DNA from: Candidatus Aminicenantota bacterium
GTDB lineage: Bacteria; Acidobacteriota; Aminicenantia; Aminicenantales; Saccharicenantaceae
Assembly (NCBI GenBank): GCA_026393975.1
Contig: JAPKZD010000003.1
Coordinates: forward strand, 97,814-161,813
Direction of reading: 5' to 3'
Length of the DNA stretch: 64,000 bases
Shown here: piece by piece, positions 6,952 to 14,703 of the stretch
Numbering within the stretch: the stretch's first letter is position 1
Layout of the letters: every line of letters begins with the position of its first letter
Translations under genes and position numbers: made by a program
The notes under the pieces: model-generated
The model's database searches: none
What the model saw: the letters and a program-made list of their open reading frames with translations, nothing else
Told to the model about the DNA's origin: nothing

Positions 6952-8502
6952 TCAGAACCGGGTGTTGCTGACGAAGGCGATCTTTTTGCCGTCGGGCGAC
7001 CAAGAGGGGACGTTGATCGTGCCCTGCCCGCCGTAGACGTAGGCGATGACCTTGGGCTCTTCCGGGCCGCCCGCCGCGGGCATCATCCGGATATACGCCT
7101 GTTTGTAGAACGGGTGGTCGTCCGCCGCGACGTCCTTTTGGAACGAAAGAAGAACAACCCGCTTGCCGTCAGGAGAGACGTGCGGGAACCAATCATGGAA
7201 GACGCCGGACGTGATGGGCTCCTGCCCGCTCCCGTCGGGTGCCATCCGCCAGATGCGCATGTCGCCCGTCCGGCTGGAATTGAAATAGATGAAGCGGCCG
7301 TCGGGCCTGTACTCCGGCCCGTCGTCGAGCCCAGGGGCGTCGGTCAGACGGACCTCATCCCCGCCCTCGACCGGGATCCTGTAGATATCAAAATTGTCGT
7401 CGCGTCCGCCCGTGTAGACCAGGAACCGGCCGTCGGGCGACCAGCCGTGCAAGTAAGACGGTCCTTTGGGCGTGACTCGCTCCGGCGTACCGCCCTTGGC
7501 CGGGAGGACATAGATGATCGATTCGTCCCCATCTTCGGAACTGTGGTGGCTGATGCCGAGTTTTTTCCCATCGAACGAGAGGACGTGGTCGTTGTTGTTG
7601 GCCGTGGCGAAACCCGTCTCGAGCCGGGTCGTCTTTCCTGTGGCCAGCTCGAACCGGTTGAGAAGCCCGTCGACGTTATAGATAAGGAAGCGGCCGTCCT
7701 TCGTCCAGTTCGGCGCCTGGATGGAGCGTGGGAGGCGATAAACCACGGTCCGCTTGCCGGTTTCGACGTCCAGGATCTCGAGCATCCCGCCGATATAGTC
7801 CTGATAAGGGATGAAACCCTCCGGAGCCGGGATGGTCAGGCGGACGTTCGTGAACCGGGCTTTCTCCGTGACCGCAGCGTTGTGGGAACAGACGAAGAGG
7901 CCGACGAGGAGCTCGTCGCCGAGAGAAAGACCGGTAATCCGCTCGCTCGCATAGGGCTCTCCGAACCGCGCCGCCGACATGATGTAGGTGTCGCCCCGGC
8001 GCTCGAGCTGGACCTGGTCGGCGCCGGAGATGGAGAGCCGGGCCTCTTCCGTTTCCTCGCCGGCCTTCTTCCTATACTGGAGGGAGGTCAGCCCGTCGCC
8101 GTGGACGACCGCGCTGGCGTGGGCGGAGCCGGGGTCGAGAGTCGACCGGGCCATCCAGCCGATCTTGCGGTGGGCCTCGACGCCCGGGCCGGGAAACTCG
8201 ACCCTGGCGCTGACGATAAAGTCGCCTTTTAGGCGCTTCCACAGGAAATGGCCCTCGTCGGCCGCGAACCACATGTTGGCCCCGGCGCCATCGATGACGA
8301 TGGCCCCGTTCGCGGCGTCTTCGGATGCCGACCCGGGCCTGGCGACGTTGCCGATATCGCCATGGGCGTCGAAGAGGTCCAGGGGCTTTTCAGGGGCCGG
8401 TCCCGGTGGAGTTTGCCGGCAGCCCGCGCCGACGGCCAGGGCGGCTCCGATGAGGAGGGCCACCCAGGGGATTTTTAGCGATGAGGACGGTTTTCCGCGC
8501 AT
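6952..8502 (-). CDS. Lipoprotein with LamG-like domain and TolB-type (PD40) beta-propeller
   Basis: 516 aa. The signal peptide ends in a lipobox (VGAGC). Residues about 40-225 resemble a concanavalin/LamG-like (DUF1349-like) beta sandwich. From about 240 a propeller shows repeated blades with WSPDGRFLVYTGG, YRPDGRFIYFNSS, VSPDGKRVVLLS and WSPDGKKIAFVS. Such proteins are envelope-bound; no enzymatic residues are evident, so ligand binding is the likelier role. The stop lies 5 bp from the convergent fucosidase stop. There is no Shine-Dalgarno. A TTGACC-18-TATCAT promoter ends 6 nt before the ATG, suggesting a leaderless transcript. In-frame sequence extends upstream to 8646 but precedes the signal peptide. 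Confidence 0.75.
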   Translation of the reverse strand: MRGKPSSSLKIPWVALLIGAALAVGAGCRQTPPGPAPEKPLDLFDAHGDIGNVARPGSASEDAANGAIVIDGAGANMWFAADEGHFLWKRLKGDFIVSARVEFPGPGVEAHRKIGWMARSTLDPGSAHASAVVHGDGLTSLQYRKKAGEETEEARLSISGADQVQLERRGDTYIMSAARFGEPYASERITGLSLGDELLVGLFVCSHNAAVTEKARFTNVRLTIPAPEGFIPYQDYIGGMLEILDVETGKRTVVYRLPRSIQAPNWTKDGRFLIYNVDGLLNRFELATGKTTRLETGFATANNNDHVLSFDGKKLGISHHSSEDGDESIIYVLPAKGGTPERVTPKGPSYLHGWSPDGRFLVYTGGRDDNFDIYRIPVEGGDEVRLTDAPGLDDGPEYRPDGRFIYFNSSRTGDMRIWRMAPDGSGQEPITSGVFHDWFPHVSPDGKRVVLLSFQKDVAADDHPFYKQAYIRMMPAAGGPEEPKVIAYVYGGQGTINVPSWSPDGKKIAFVSNTRF

Positions 8503-8508
8503 GTCTGC

Positions 8509-8538
8509 ATGATAGATAAAACGTCCGGGGCGGGTCAA
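8509..8538 (-). promoter_or_regulatory. Promoter of the TolB-like lipoprotein (leaderless type)
   Basis: Minus strand TTGACC (8538-8533), 18-nt spacer, TATCAT (8514-8509). Only 6 nt separate the -10 box from the ATG at 8502, so transcription would begin at or next to the start codon. Confidence 0.5.
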
Positions 8539-8657
8539 GCCGCGGACGGCCCCTTCTCTATTTATTATTAAACCGCCGGGCCGATTTGCCGTATAATACG
8601 CAAGAAACCCGACCGCGGGTTCATCCGTCGATGGCGACACATTCAAGGGAGGCCGGC

Positions 8658-10064
8658 ATGCTTCGAGACATCATCAAAAAAGAGATTCTGGACAACATCA
8701 CCAGCCCGAAATTCGTCTTCACCTTCCTTCTCTGCACCATCCTCATCCTGCTCTCGATCTACACTGGGGTGACCAACTATCGGGCGGAGAAGAAGGAGTA
8801 CACGGCGGCGCTCGCCCTTAACAAGAAGAACATGGAGAGCCAGCCGAACTATCAATCGCTCGCCGGCATCGGCATCAAGATCAGCAAGCCGCCGCAGGTC
8901 CTGGGGACCGTTGTCACGGGCATCGAGGAGGCCGTCGGCCGCGTCGCCCCGGTCAACATTGCCGCCGACCCCAACCTCATCGACTCCAAGTACAGCAGCA
9001 ACCCGGTCTTCGCCGTCTTCGGCTCCCTCGACCTCATGTTCATCGTCAAGATCGTCCTCAGCCTTTTCGCCATCCTCTTCACCTACGACGCCATCGTCGG
9101 CGAGAAGGAGAAGGGGACGCTCAAGCTGGCCCTGTCGAACGACGTGCCGCGCGACCGGCTCATCCTGGGCAAGGCCATCGGCGGCTACATCAGCCTCCTC
9201 CTGCCCCTCCTCATCCCGCTCGTCTTGGGCCTCCTCATCCTCCTCATCACGCCCGACATTTCGCTCAGCGGCCAGGACTGGGCCCGGCTGCTCTTGATCT
9301 TCCTCCTGTTCTTCCTTTATCTGTCCGTCTTCTTCAGCCTGGGCCTCTTCGTCTCGGCCCGGACGTCGCGTTCGTCGACGAGCTTCCTCGTGCTTCTTTT
9401 CGTCTGGGTCGTCTTCGTCATGGTCATCCCCAAGGTCGCGGTCATCACCGCCGGGCAGATCCGGCCCATCCCCTCGGTCCACGAGATCACCGCCAAGAAG
9501 GACGCCTTTCTCCAGCAGATCCAGAGCGAAGGCCAGAAGGGGGTCATCGAGTGGAGCAAGAAGAACGCGGCCGACGCCCAGAAGGACGTCAAGGCCTATC
9601 AGGAAAAATTCCGGAAGTTCATCCAGGACTACCAGCAGGAGCTGACCTCGAAGATCGACGAGAACAACGCCGCGCTCGAGCGCGATTACCAGCAGAAGAA
9701 GCGCGCCCAGCAGAGCCTGGCTGTCAACCTGTCCCGGATCTCACCGGCCTCGGCCCTGACATTCGGCTCGATGACCCTGGCCCGGACGGGAATCGACGAC
9801 TTCGACAGGTTCCTGGCTTCGGTCCGGGCCTACAAGCCGATCTACACCAAGTGGATCAACTCCAAGCTCGGCCAGAGCATCAACTTCCAGACGGGCGAGA
9901 CGATCCAGATCAAGATCGACGACATGCCCCAGCACATCTACGAGCCGCAGTGGCTGAGCCAGTCGCTCGTCCGGACCATCCCCGACTTCGCCCTGCTCGC
10001 CGTCATGATCATCGTCTTTTTCGTCGGCGCGTACGTCTCGTTCCTGCGCTACGACGTCCGTTAA
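8658..10064 (+). CDS. ABC-2 type transporter permease
   Basis: 468 aa. One N-terminal TM helix (FVFTFLLCTILILLSIYTGV) is followed by a long external loop (about 40-130). A cluster of five helices follows (FIVKIVLSLFAILFTYDAIVG, then the GEKEKGTLKLALSNDVPR coupling region, LLPLLIPLVLGLLILLI and so on). A second external region rich in Gln/Lys (about 285-425) and a final helix complete it. GEKEKGTL is the classic ABC-2 permease motif. The start at 8658 is preceded by AAGGGAGG. It is followed after 11 bp by its ATPase. The exported substrate is unknown; no dedicated neighbour gives it away. Confidence 0.88.
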   Translation: MLRDIIKKEILDNITSPKFVFTFLLCTILILLSIYTGVTNYRAEKKEYTAALALNKKNMESQPNYQSLAGIGIKISKPPQVLGTVVTGIEEAVGRVAPVNIAADPNLIDSKYSSNPVFAVFGSLDLMFIVKIVLSLFAILFTYDAIVGEKEKGTLKLALSNDVPRDRLILGKAIGGYISLLLPLLIPLVLGLLILLITPDISLSGQDWARLLLIFLLFFLYLSVFFSLGLFVSARTSRSSTSFLVLLFVWVVFVMVIPKVAVITAGQIRPIPSVHEITAKKDAFLQQIQSEGQKGVIEWSKKNAADAQKDVKAYQEKFRKFIQDYQQELTSKIDENNAALERDYQQKKRAQQSLAVNLSRISPASALTFGSMTLARTGIDDFDRFLASVRAYKPIYTKWINSKLGQSINFQTGETIQIKIDDMPQHIYEPQWLSQSLVRTIPDFALLAVMIIVFFVGAYVSFLRYDVR

Positions 10065-10075
10065 GGAGAATCCCC

Positions 10076-10822
10076 ATGCTCGAAGCCATCAGTCTGACCA
10101 AGCGTTATGAGGACGGCGAACTCGCCCTGGACGGCCTGACCTTCAAGGTCGAACCGGGCGAGATCTTCTGCATGTTCGGGGCCAACGGGGCGGGCAAGAC
10201 GACGACCATCAACTTGTTCCTGAACTTCATTCCGCCGACGTCGGGGACGGCCCTCATCGAGGGGGTCGACGTGGCCAAGGACCCGCTCAAGGCCAAACGC
10301 CACGTCTCCTTCGTTTCCGAGAACGTCATGCTCTACGGCAATTTCACGGCCGTCCAGAACCTCGACTACTTCAGTCGTCTGGCCGGGAAGCGGAATCTCA
10401 CGAAGAAAGACTACGGCGCGGTCCTGGAGCAGGTCGGCCTCCAGAAGGAGGCCTTCGACCGACGGGTCAAGAATTTCTCCAAGGGCATGCGCCAGAAGCT
10501 CGGCATCGCCATCGCCGTGGTCAAGGACGCGGCCAACGTCCTGCTCGACGAGCCGACCTCGGGCCTCGACCCCCAGTCGGGCCGGGAGTTCCTGGAGATC
10601 CTCGTCCAGATGCGCGACAAGGGCAAGTCCGTCTTCATGTCGACCCACGACATCTTCCGGGCGAAACTCATCGCCGACCGGATCGGGTTCATGCGGAAGG
10701 GCCGGCTGGTCATGATGAAGACGGCCAAGGAACTGGCCCACGAGGACCTGACCGACCTCTATATCCAGTACATGGAGGAGCAGCCCGGCCAACCCGCCCC
10801 GACGGCCGCGCCTTCCGCCTGA
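10076..10822 (+). CDS. ABC transporter ATP-binding protein
   Basis: 248 aa. Walker A GANGAGKTT (about 36-44), signature region NFSKGMRQKLGIA (the usual LSGGQ replaced by FSKGM, common in ABC-2 exporters), Walker B NVLLDEPTSGLDP, and switch His in MSTHD. TAAGGAG precedes the ATG and overlaps the end of the permease gene, so the two genes form one exporter operon. The C-terminus after about 230 is Pro/Ala-rich. Confidence 0.95.
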   Translation: MLEAISLTKRYEDGELALDGLTFKVEPGEIFCMFGANGAGKTTTINLFLNFIPPTSGTALIEGVDVAKDPLKAKRHVSFVSENVMLYGNFTAVQNLDYFSRLAGKRNLTKKDYGAVLEQVGLQKEAFDRRVKNFSKGMRQKLGIAIAVVKDAANVLLDEPTSGLDPQSGREFLEILVQMRDKGKSVFMSTHDIFRAKLIADRIGFMRKGRLVMMKTAKELAHEDLTDLYIQYMEEQPGQPAPTAAPSA

Positions 10823-10835
10823 GAGATAGGCCCGG

Positions 10836-11141
10836 TCAGTTGTCCTGCGGGGCGGGCGCCTTTTCGAGCAGGCCCATCTTCTTCAGGGCCATGTCGCCGC
10901 GGTTCATCTCCGGCCCCTCGCCGGGGATGTAGAGCATGACGCCGCCCTTGACCGGCCTGATGACGATCTTCCCCAAGCGGGCCAGCTCGCCCGTCGCGTC
11001 GATGGGGTTCCCGCCGTCGAAGTAGGTCTTGAAGGCGTCGTTGAACCCGCTGTAGATCGAGTGGATCCCCTTGTAGTTTTCGAGGCGCAACCTGGCGATG
11101 GCCAGCTTGACGAATTCCTCCTGGGTGAGTTTGGTTTTCAT
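10836..11141 (-). CDS. Conserved hypothetical protein, 101 aa
   Basis: I do not recognise the family. The protein is soluble and mixed alpha/beta: an N-terminal helix (LTQEEFVKLAIARLRLENYKG), then SIYSGFNDAFKTYFDG and a beta-rich end (GKIVIRPVKGGVMLYIPG). The start at 11141 is chosen because GGAGGAACGG lies at proper spacing; a start at 11153 would add four residues. The gene is convergent with the ABC operon, with 13 bp between the stops. The helix-then-strand layout could be a small winged-helix, but no DNA-binding signature is clear. Confidence 0.6.
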   Translation of the reverse strand: MKTKLTQEEFVKLAIARLRLENYKGIHSIYSGFNDAFKTYFDGGNPIDATGELARLGKIVIRPVKGGVMLYIPGEGPEMNRGDMALKKMGLLEKAPAPQDN

Positions 11142-11251
11142 CCGTTCCTCCATTCTGTCGGCTTCGAAGATAAAGACGATAAAAGCCCGGCCTTATTCTC
11201 AAAAAGGTCTCCCGGCTGGTAGAGATGGATGAGACAGGGGAGGAATTGAGG

Positions 11252-11257
11252 TATAAT
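11252..11257 (+). promoter_or_regulatory. -10 box of the TIGR04076 gene
   Basis: A perfect TATAAT at 11252-11257 lies 59 nt before the ATG at 11317. The -35 region (TGAGAC at 11230-11235, 16-nt spacer) is weak. Confidence 0.45.
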
Positions 11258-11316
11258 TCGGGAGCTGTGAGGCGAAGCCCGGCGAAGATGGTATCGGGCG
11301 CGGAAAGGAGCGAAAC

Positions 11317-11592
11317 ATGGCCAAGAAGGTCAAGGAAGTCAGGGCCAAGGTGATCAGCGTCAAGAGCACGTGCGGCCACGGTCACAAAGTGGGAGACGTC
11401 GTCAGGTTTACCGAAGGCGGAGTCGACGGGCATATCTGCATCCATGCCATGTACAGCATGCTGCCCAAGATCTTCGCCATGATGTTCAACGCTAGCTTCC
11501 CCTGGGCCAAGGATCCTGACGTCCTGACCCACCCCTGTCCCGACGCGGACACCCCCGTCGTCTTCGAGTTGACGCGAGATTACGAGAACTAA
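11317..11592 (+). CDS. TIGR04076 family protein
   Basis: 91 aa, a near-typical length. The features match TIGR04076: an N-terminal VRAKVISVKSTCGHGHKVGD strand/turn, a central ICIHAMYSMLPKIFAMM segment, and the ending DVLTHPCPDADTPVVFEL. Conserved Cys (18, 46, 78) suggest metal or redox chemistry, but no function is established for the family. AAAGGAG precedes the ATG. It stands alone between two minus-strand genes. Confidence 0.8.
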   Translation: MAKKVKEVRAKVISVKSTCGHGHKVGDVVRFTEGGVDGHICIHAMYSMLPKIFAMMFNASFPWAKDPDVLTHPCPDADTPVVFELTRDYEN

Positions 11593-11671
11593 AGCGCGCC
11601 GCCGTCAGCGCGCCGGCGTGGACCGACTTCCAGAATTCGAGGGTCGTGCCCATCCTCCGGCCATCGCGGCA

Positions 11672-12229
11672 CTATTTGATCTCGACAAGCTCTTTGTTGA
11701 GGTCGAGGGGCGGCTTGGCCCGGAAATATTCGCTCGTCTCCCAGAGCGTCATGGCCAGCGTGTCGATGCGGCCGTACCGGCCCCGAGCGTATTGGTAATG
11801 GAAAACGACCGACATGTCGCCGCCCTGCTTCCAATAGGTCTCGAGCTTGGGATAGCCGTCGTCGGATTCCCGGCCGATGAAGACGATGGTGCCGACGACG
11901 ACCCCCCGGGCGGCGCCTCTCGCCGGGTCGTAGACGAGCCACTGGTGACCGCCGGCGGCCGAGGGGACGCCGCAGAGGACGAATTTCTCCTCTTTCCCGT
12001 CGCCGTCGAGGTCGAAGGCCACGGACCTCAACGGGCTGCCGTCGTCCTTGTCGAATTCCTTGCGGATCTCCGGAGGCAGCGTGTTGTCTTTCTGGGCCGA
12101 GCGGACGGTGAAGAACGTCCGCAGGGAGGTGTCGGCGGCCGGCGCGGGAACCTGTCCGCCGGAGAGGAGGTTCAGCACGAGACAGGAGAAGACAGCCAGT
12201 GTCAACAGGAGCCGCGACCGCCTTGTCAT
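11672..12229 (-). CDS. Secreted hypothetical protein with FG-GAP/EF-hand-like motif
   Basis: 185 aa with a signal peptide (TRRSRLLLTLAVFSCLVLNLLSG). One motif, FDLDGDGKEEKFV, resembles the calcium-binding Asp-rich loop of FG-GAP or dockerin-like proteins. The rest is beta-rich (WLVYDPARG, VVVGTIVFIG). No catalytic signature is visible. The start at 12229 is chosen to place the Arg-rich n-region first; an in-frame ATG at 12265 would add 12 residues. Probably periplasmic; function unknown. Confidence 0.6.
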   Translation of the reverse strand: MTRRSRLLLTLAVFSCLVLNLLSGGQVPAPAADTSLRTFFTVRSAQKDNTLPPEIRKEFDKDDGSPLRSVAFDLDGDGKEEKFVLCGVPSAAGGHQWLVYDPARGAARGVVVGTIVFIGRESDDGYPKLETYWKQGGDMSVVFHYQYARGRYGRIDTLAMTLWETSEYFRAKPPLDLNKELVEIK

Positions 12230-12293
12230 CGATAGGAAGTATATCGTCGGGTCCGGAAAAGTCAATTCGCCGTTTTCGCGGCGGCCGTCCCGT

Positions 12294-12321
12294 TTGACTT
12301 TCTCCGCCCTATCTATACAAT
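12294..12321 (+). promoter_or_regulatory. Promoter of the Tat-exported aldo/keto reductase
   Basis: TTGACT (12294-12299), 16-nt spacer, TACAAT (12316-12321). There is a leader of about 90 nt to the ATG at 12418. Confidence 0.65.
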
Positions 12322-12417
12322 GAATATCCTTTCTATCGACATTCCGTTAATTCGGCGCCCCCGGGAGTTCTCGGAGAGGGGCCGGACGAGGACAACATCT
12401 CTCGGAGGGAGGAATCG

Positions 12418-13659
12418 ATGACCGAAAAAAAGAACGAACTCAAAAGACGTGCGTTCCTCAGGCAAGGCCTGACCGGATTGGCTGCGGTCGGGGCCATCCC
12501 GGCCGCGGTCAAAGCGGCCGCCCTGGGCTCAACGGATACTCCCGGGACCGGCGTGGCCGAAGCCCAAAGCCAGGCGAAGCCGATCGTCCGGACCCTGGGC
12601 AAGACCGGCCTCAGGATCCCCGTCGTCAGCATGGGCGTCATGAACGCTGACAACCCCGCCGTCGTTCAGGCCGCCCTCGATTCGGGCATCTTCATGCTCG
12701 ACACGGCCAACGGCTACCAGCGCGGCCGGAACGAGCAGATGATCGGCCAGGTCATCAAGGGCAGACCACGCGATTCGTACATGATCGCGACCAAGGTCTC
12801 CGGTCCCGGCCGGGACAAGTCCATGCAGGGATTGGATTCCGCATCGGTCCAGAAGGCCTTTTTGGACAATTTCGACATCAGCCTCGGACGTCTCGGTCTC
12901 GACCACGTCGAGATCCTCTACCTCCACAACAACACAACCAGGGAGAGTGTCCAGAATCCGGCGCTGATGGAGGCCCTCCAGAAAGCCAAGAAGGCGGGCA
13001 AGGCCCGGTTCATCGGGATCACTACCCACGCCAACGAACCGGTCGTCATCAGGGCGACGATCGAAGCCAAGGTCTACGACGTCATCCTGACGGCCTACAA
13101 TTTCCGCCAGGACTACCGTGACGAGATGCGCAAGGCCGTAGCCGAAGCGACCGCGGCCGGGATCGGCATCGTGGCCATGAAGACCCAGGCCGGCGCCTAC
13201 TGGGACAAGGAGAGGAAGCAGCCGATCAACATGCGGGCTGCTCTGAAGTGGGTCCTCAACGACCCGAACGTCACGACGGCCATCCCGGGCTTCACCACCT
13301 TCGACCAGCTCAAGGAGGACCTGACGGTCATGACCGACCTGAATCTTACTCCGGCGGAGCTGAAGGACCTCCGGCTCGGCGAGCAGGTGGCTGGGCTCTA
13401 CTGCCAGCAGTGCGGCCAGTGCGTCTCCGGCTGTCCGCAGGGATTGCCCATCCCGGCGCTGATGAGAAGCTACATGTACGCCTACGGCTACCGGAACCTC
13501 CAGGCCGCCCACGAGCTCGTCGGCACTCTCGACGTCGCCGAAAATCCCTGCGGCTCCTGCGCTTCCTGTTCGGCCGTCTGCGCCAAGGGCTTCGACATCG
13601 CCGATCGCGTCAAAGACATCGCCCGTCTGAGGGCCGTCCCCGGCGATTTTTTCGCTTAG
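12418..13659 (+). CDS. Aldo/keto reductase with Tat signal and C-terminal 4Fe-4S domain
   Basis: 413 aa. A Tat leader (KRRAFLRQGLTGLAAVGAIPAAV) comes first, then an AKR TIM barrel (about 50-310). The expected tetrad is visible: Asp in MLDTANGY, Tyr in the same segment, Lys in MIATKV and His in YLHNN. NADPH-binding features are less clear. The C-terminal 90 residues carry two cysteine clusters, YCQQCGQCVSGCPQG and NPCGSCASCSAVC, typical of ferredoxin-like domains fused to this AKR subgroup. Export implies a periplasmic oxidoreductase that takes electrons through the Fe-S centre. The substrate is unknown. GGAGGGAGG precedes the ATG. Confidence 0.9.
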   Translation: MTEKKNELKRRAFLRQGLTGLAAVGAIPAAVKAAALGSTDTPGTGVAEAQSQAKPIVRTLGKTGLRIPVVSMGVMNADNPAVVQAALDSGIFMLDTANGYQRGRNEQMIGQVIKGRPRDSYMIATKVSGPGRDKSMQGLDSASVQKAFLDNFDISLGRLGLDHVEILYLHNNTTRESVQNPALMEALQKAKKAGKARFIGITTHANEPVVIRATIEAKVYDVILTAYNFRQDYRDEMRKAVAEATAAGIGIVAMKTQAGAYWDKERKQPINMRAALKWVLNDPNVTTAIPGFTTFDQLKEDLTVMTDLNLTPAELKDLRLGEQVAGLYCQQCGQCVSGCPQGLPIPALMRSYMYAYGYRNLQAAHELVGTLDVAENPCGSCASCSAVCAKGFDIADRVKDIARLRAVPGDFFA

Positions 13660-13688
13660 GCCGCGTTCTTAGCGCGCCCCTTCGCCGG

Positions 13689-13717
13689 TTGACTTCCCTC
13701 ACGGGCTGTTTTAACTT
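13689..13717 (+). promoter_or_regulatory. Promoter of the methyltransferase/addB-like/addA-like operon
   Basis: TTGACT (13689-13694), 17-nt spacer, TAACTT (13712-13717), 39 nt before the GTG at 13757. Confidence 0.5.
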
Positions 13718-13756
13718 GGAGCTGATGCGGACAGGAGTTCAGCCCGGGGGGAGATC

Positions 13757-14644
13757 GTGAAGCGGGCCATCCAGGCCGGGCTCGTCGCCGCCTTTTTGAC
13801 GCTCGTCGTGCTGGCCCTCTTCGTCGGCCGCGCCGGCCGGGAAGCGGAGAACAGGATCGACCTCAGCCCCCGGCCTTCCTCCGCGACGGCCTTCTGGGCG
13901 GAGGCGACCATCAGGAACGTCACCAAGCACGACATCGTGTACACCATCAAGCCCGGACCCGGCGCGCGGGCGCCGCGCACCCGGACGCTCCGCGTTGACG
14001 CCGTGGACAGGATCGCTACCGACCTGCCGGTCGAGATCTCGTTCGACAACGGGAGAAGGACGGGCGAATACCTCATCCATCCGGGCAAGCCCTACTCGTT
14101 CCGCTACGATGAGAACGACGTCATCAAGGTCTACCCCGGCTCGCACGGGCGGGAGGACGCGGCCGACCTCGCCCCCTTCGTTCCCACTCCTCAGACGGTG
14201 GTCGAGCGAATGCTCGAGGTCGCGGCCGTCGGCCGGGACGACGTCGTCTACGACATCGGCTGCGGCGACGGCCGCATGGTCATCACGGCGGCGAAGAAAT
14301 ACCGGGCCCGGGGCGTGGGCATCGACATCGACGCCGCCCTCATCGAGGAGTGCCGGGCCGGCGCCGCCCGGGAAGGCGTCGGAAAACTCGTCCGGTTCAT
14401 CCATATGGACGCCACCAAGGCCCGGGTGACCGAGGCGACGGTCCTGGCCCTCTATCTTCTGCCGGAGTCCCTGGAAACCCTCGAACCCCTCTTCGACAAG
14501 GATCTGGCCGCCGGCGTTCGCATCGTCTCCCACAACTACAAGATCCCCGGCTGGGACGACCGGCTCGTCCGGAGCGAGGTCATGACCGACGAAAAAGGCC
14601 GGAAACACAAGATCCATCTCTATCGCATCCCTGGGGCCAAGTGA
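13757..14644 (+). CDS. Membrane-anchored class I SAM-dependent methyltransferase
   Basis: 295 aa from GTG after GGGGGGAG. One N-terminal hydrophobic helix (GLVAAFLTLVVLALFVG) would anchor it. Residues 30-125 form a beta-rich region of unknown role. A Rossmann methyltransferase domain follows (about 135-295) with SAM motif I YDIGCGDGRMV, an acidic motif II GVGIDID and FIHMDATK. No N-P-P-Y type motif is seen, so the target is unlikely to be an amide or base of the NPPY class. It is the first gene of a run that continues into the AddB/AddA-like pair, 59 bp upstream of the chosen ATG. A functional link to the nuclease is not shown. Confidence 0.8.
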   Translation: MKRAIQAGLVAAFLTLVVLALFVGRAGREAENRIDLSPRPSSATAFWAEATIRNVTKHDIVYTIKPGPGARAPRTRTLRVDAVDRIATDLPVEISFDNGRRTGEYLIHPGKPYSFRYDENDVIKVYPGSHGREDAADLAPFVPTPQTVVERMLEVAAVGRDDVVYDIGCGDGRMVITAAKKYRARGVGIDIDAALIEECRAGAAREGVGKLVRFIHMDATKARVTEATVLALYLLPESLETLEPLFDKDLAAGVRIVSHNYKIPGWDDRLVRSEVMTDEKGRKHKIHLYRIPGAK

Positions 14645-14655
14645 AGAAGCCCGGC

Positions 14656-14676
14656 CCCGGTCTTGGTAAGACCGGG
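14656..14676 (+). repeat. Perfect 9-bp hairpin at the methyltransferase/addB-like junction
   Basis: CCCGGTCTT, GGT loop, AAGACCGGG. It sits 12 bp after the methyltransferase stop and 28 bp before the ATG at 14704. No T-run follows, so it is not a clear terminator; it may be a REP-like palindrome or a processing or attenuation hairpin. Confidence 0.8.
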
Positions 14677-14703
14677 ACTGGGAAGCCCGGCAAGCCCAAC
14701 GCG

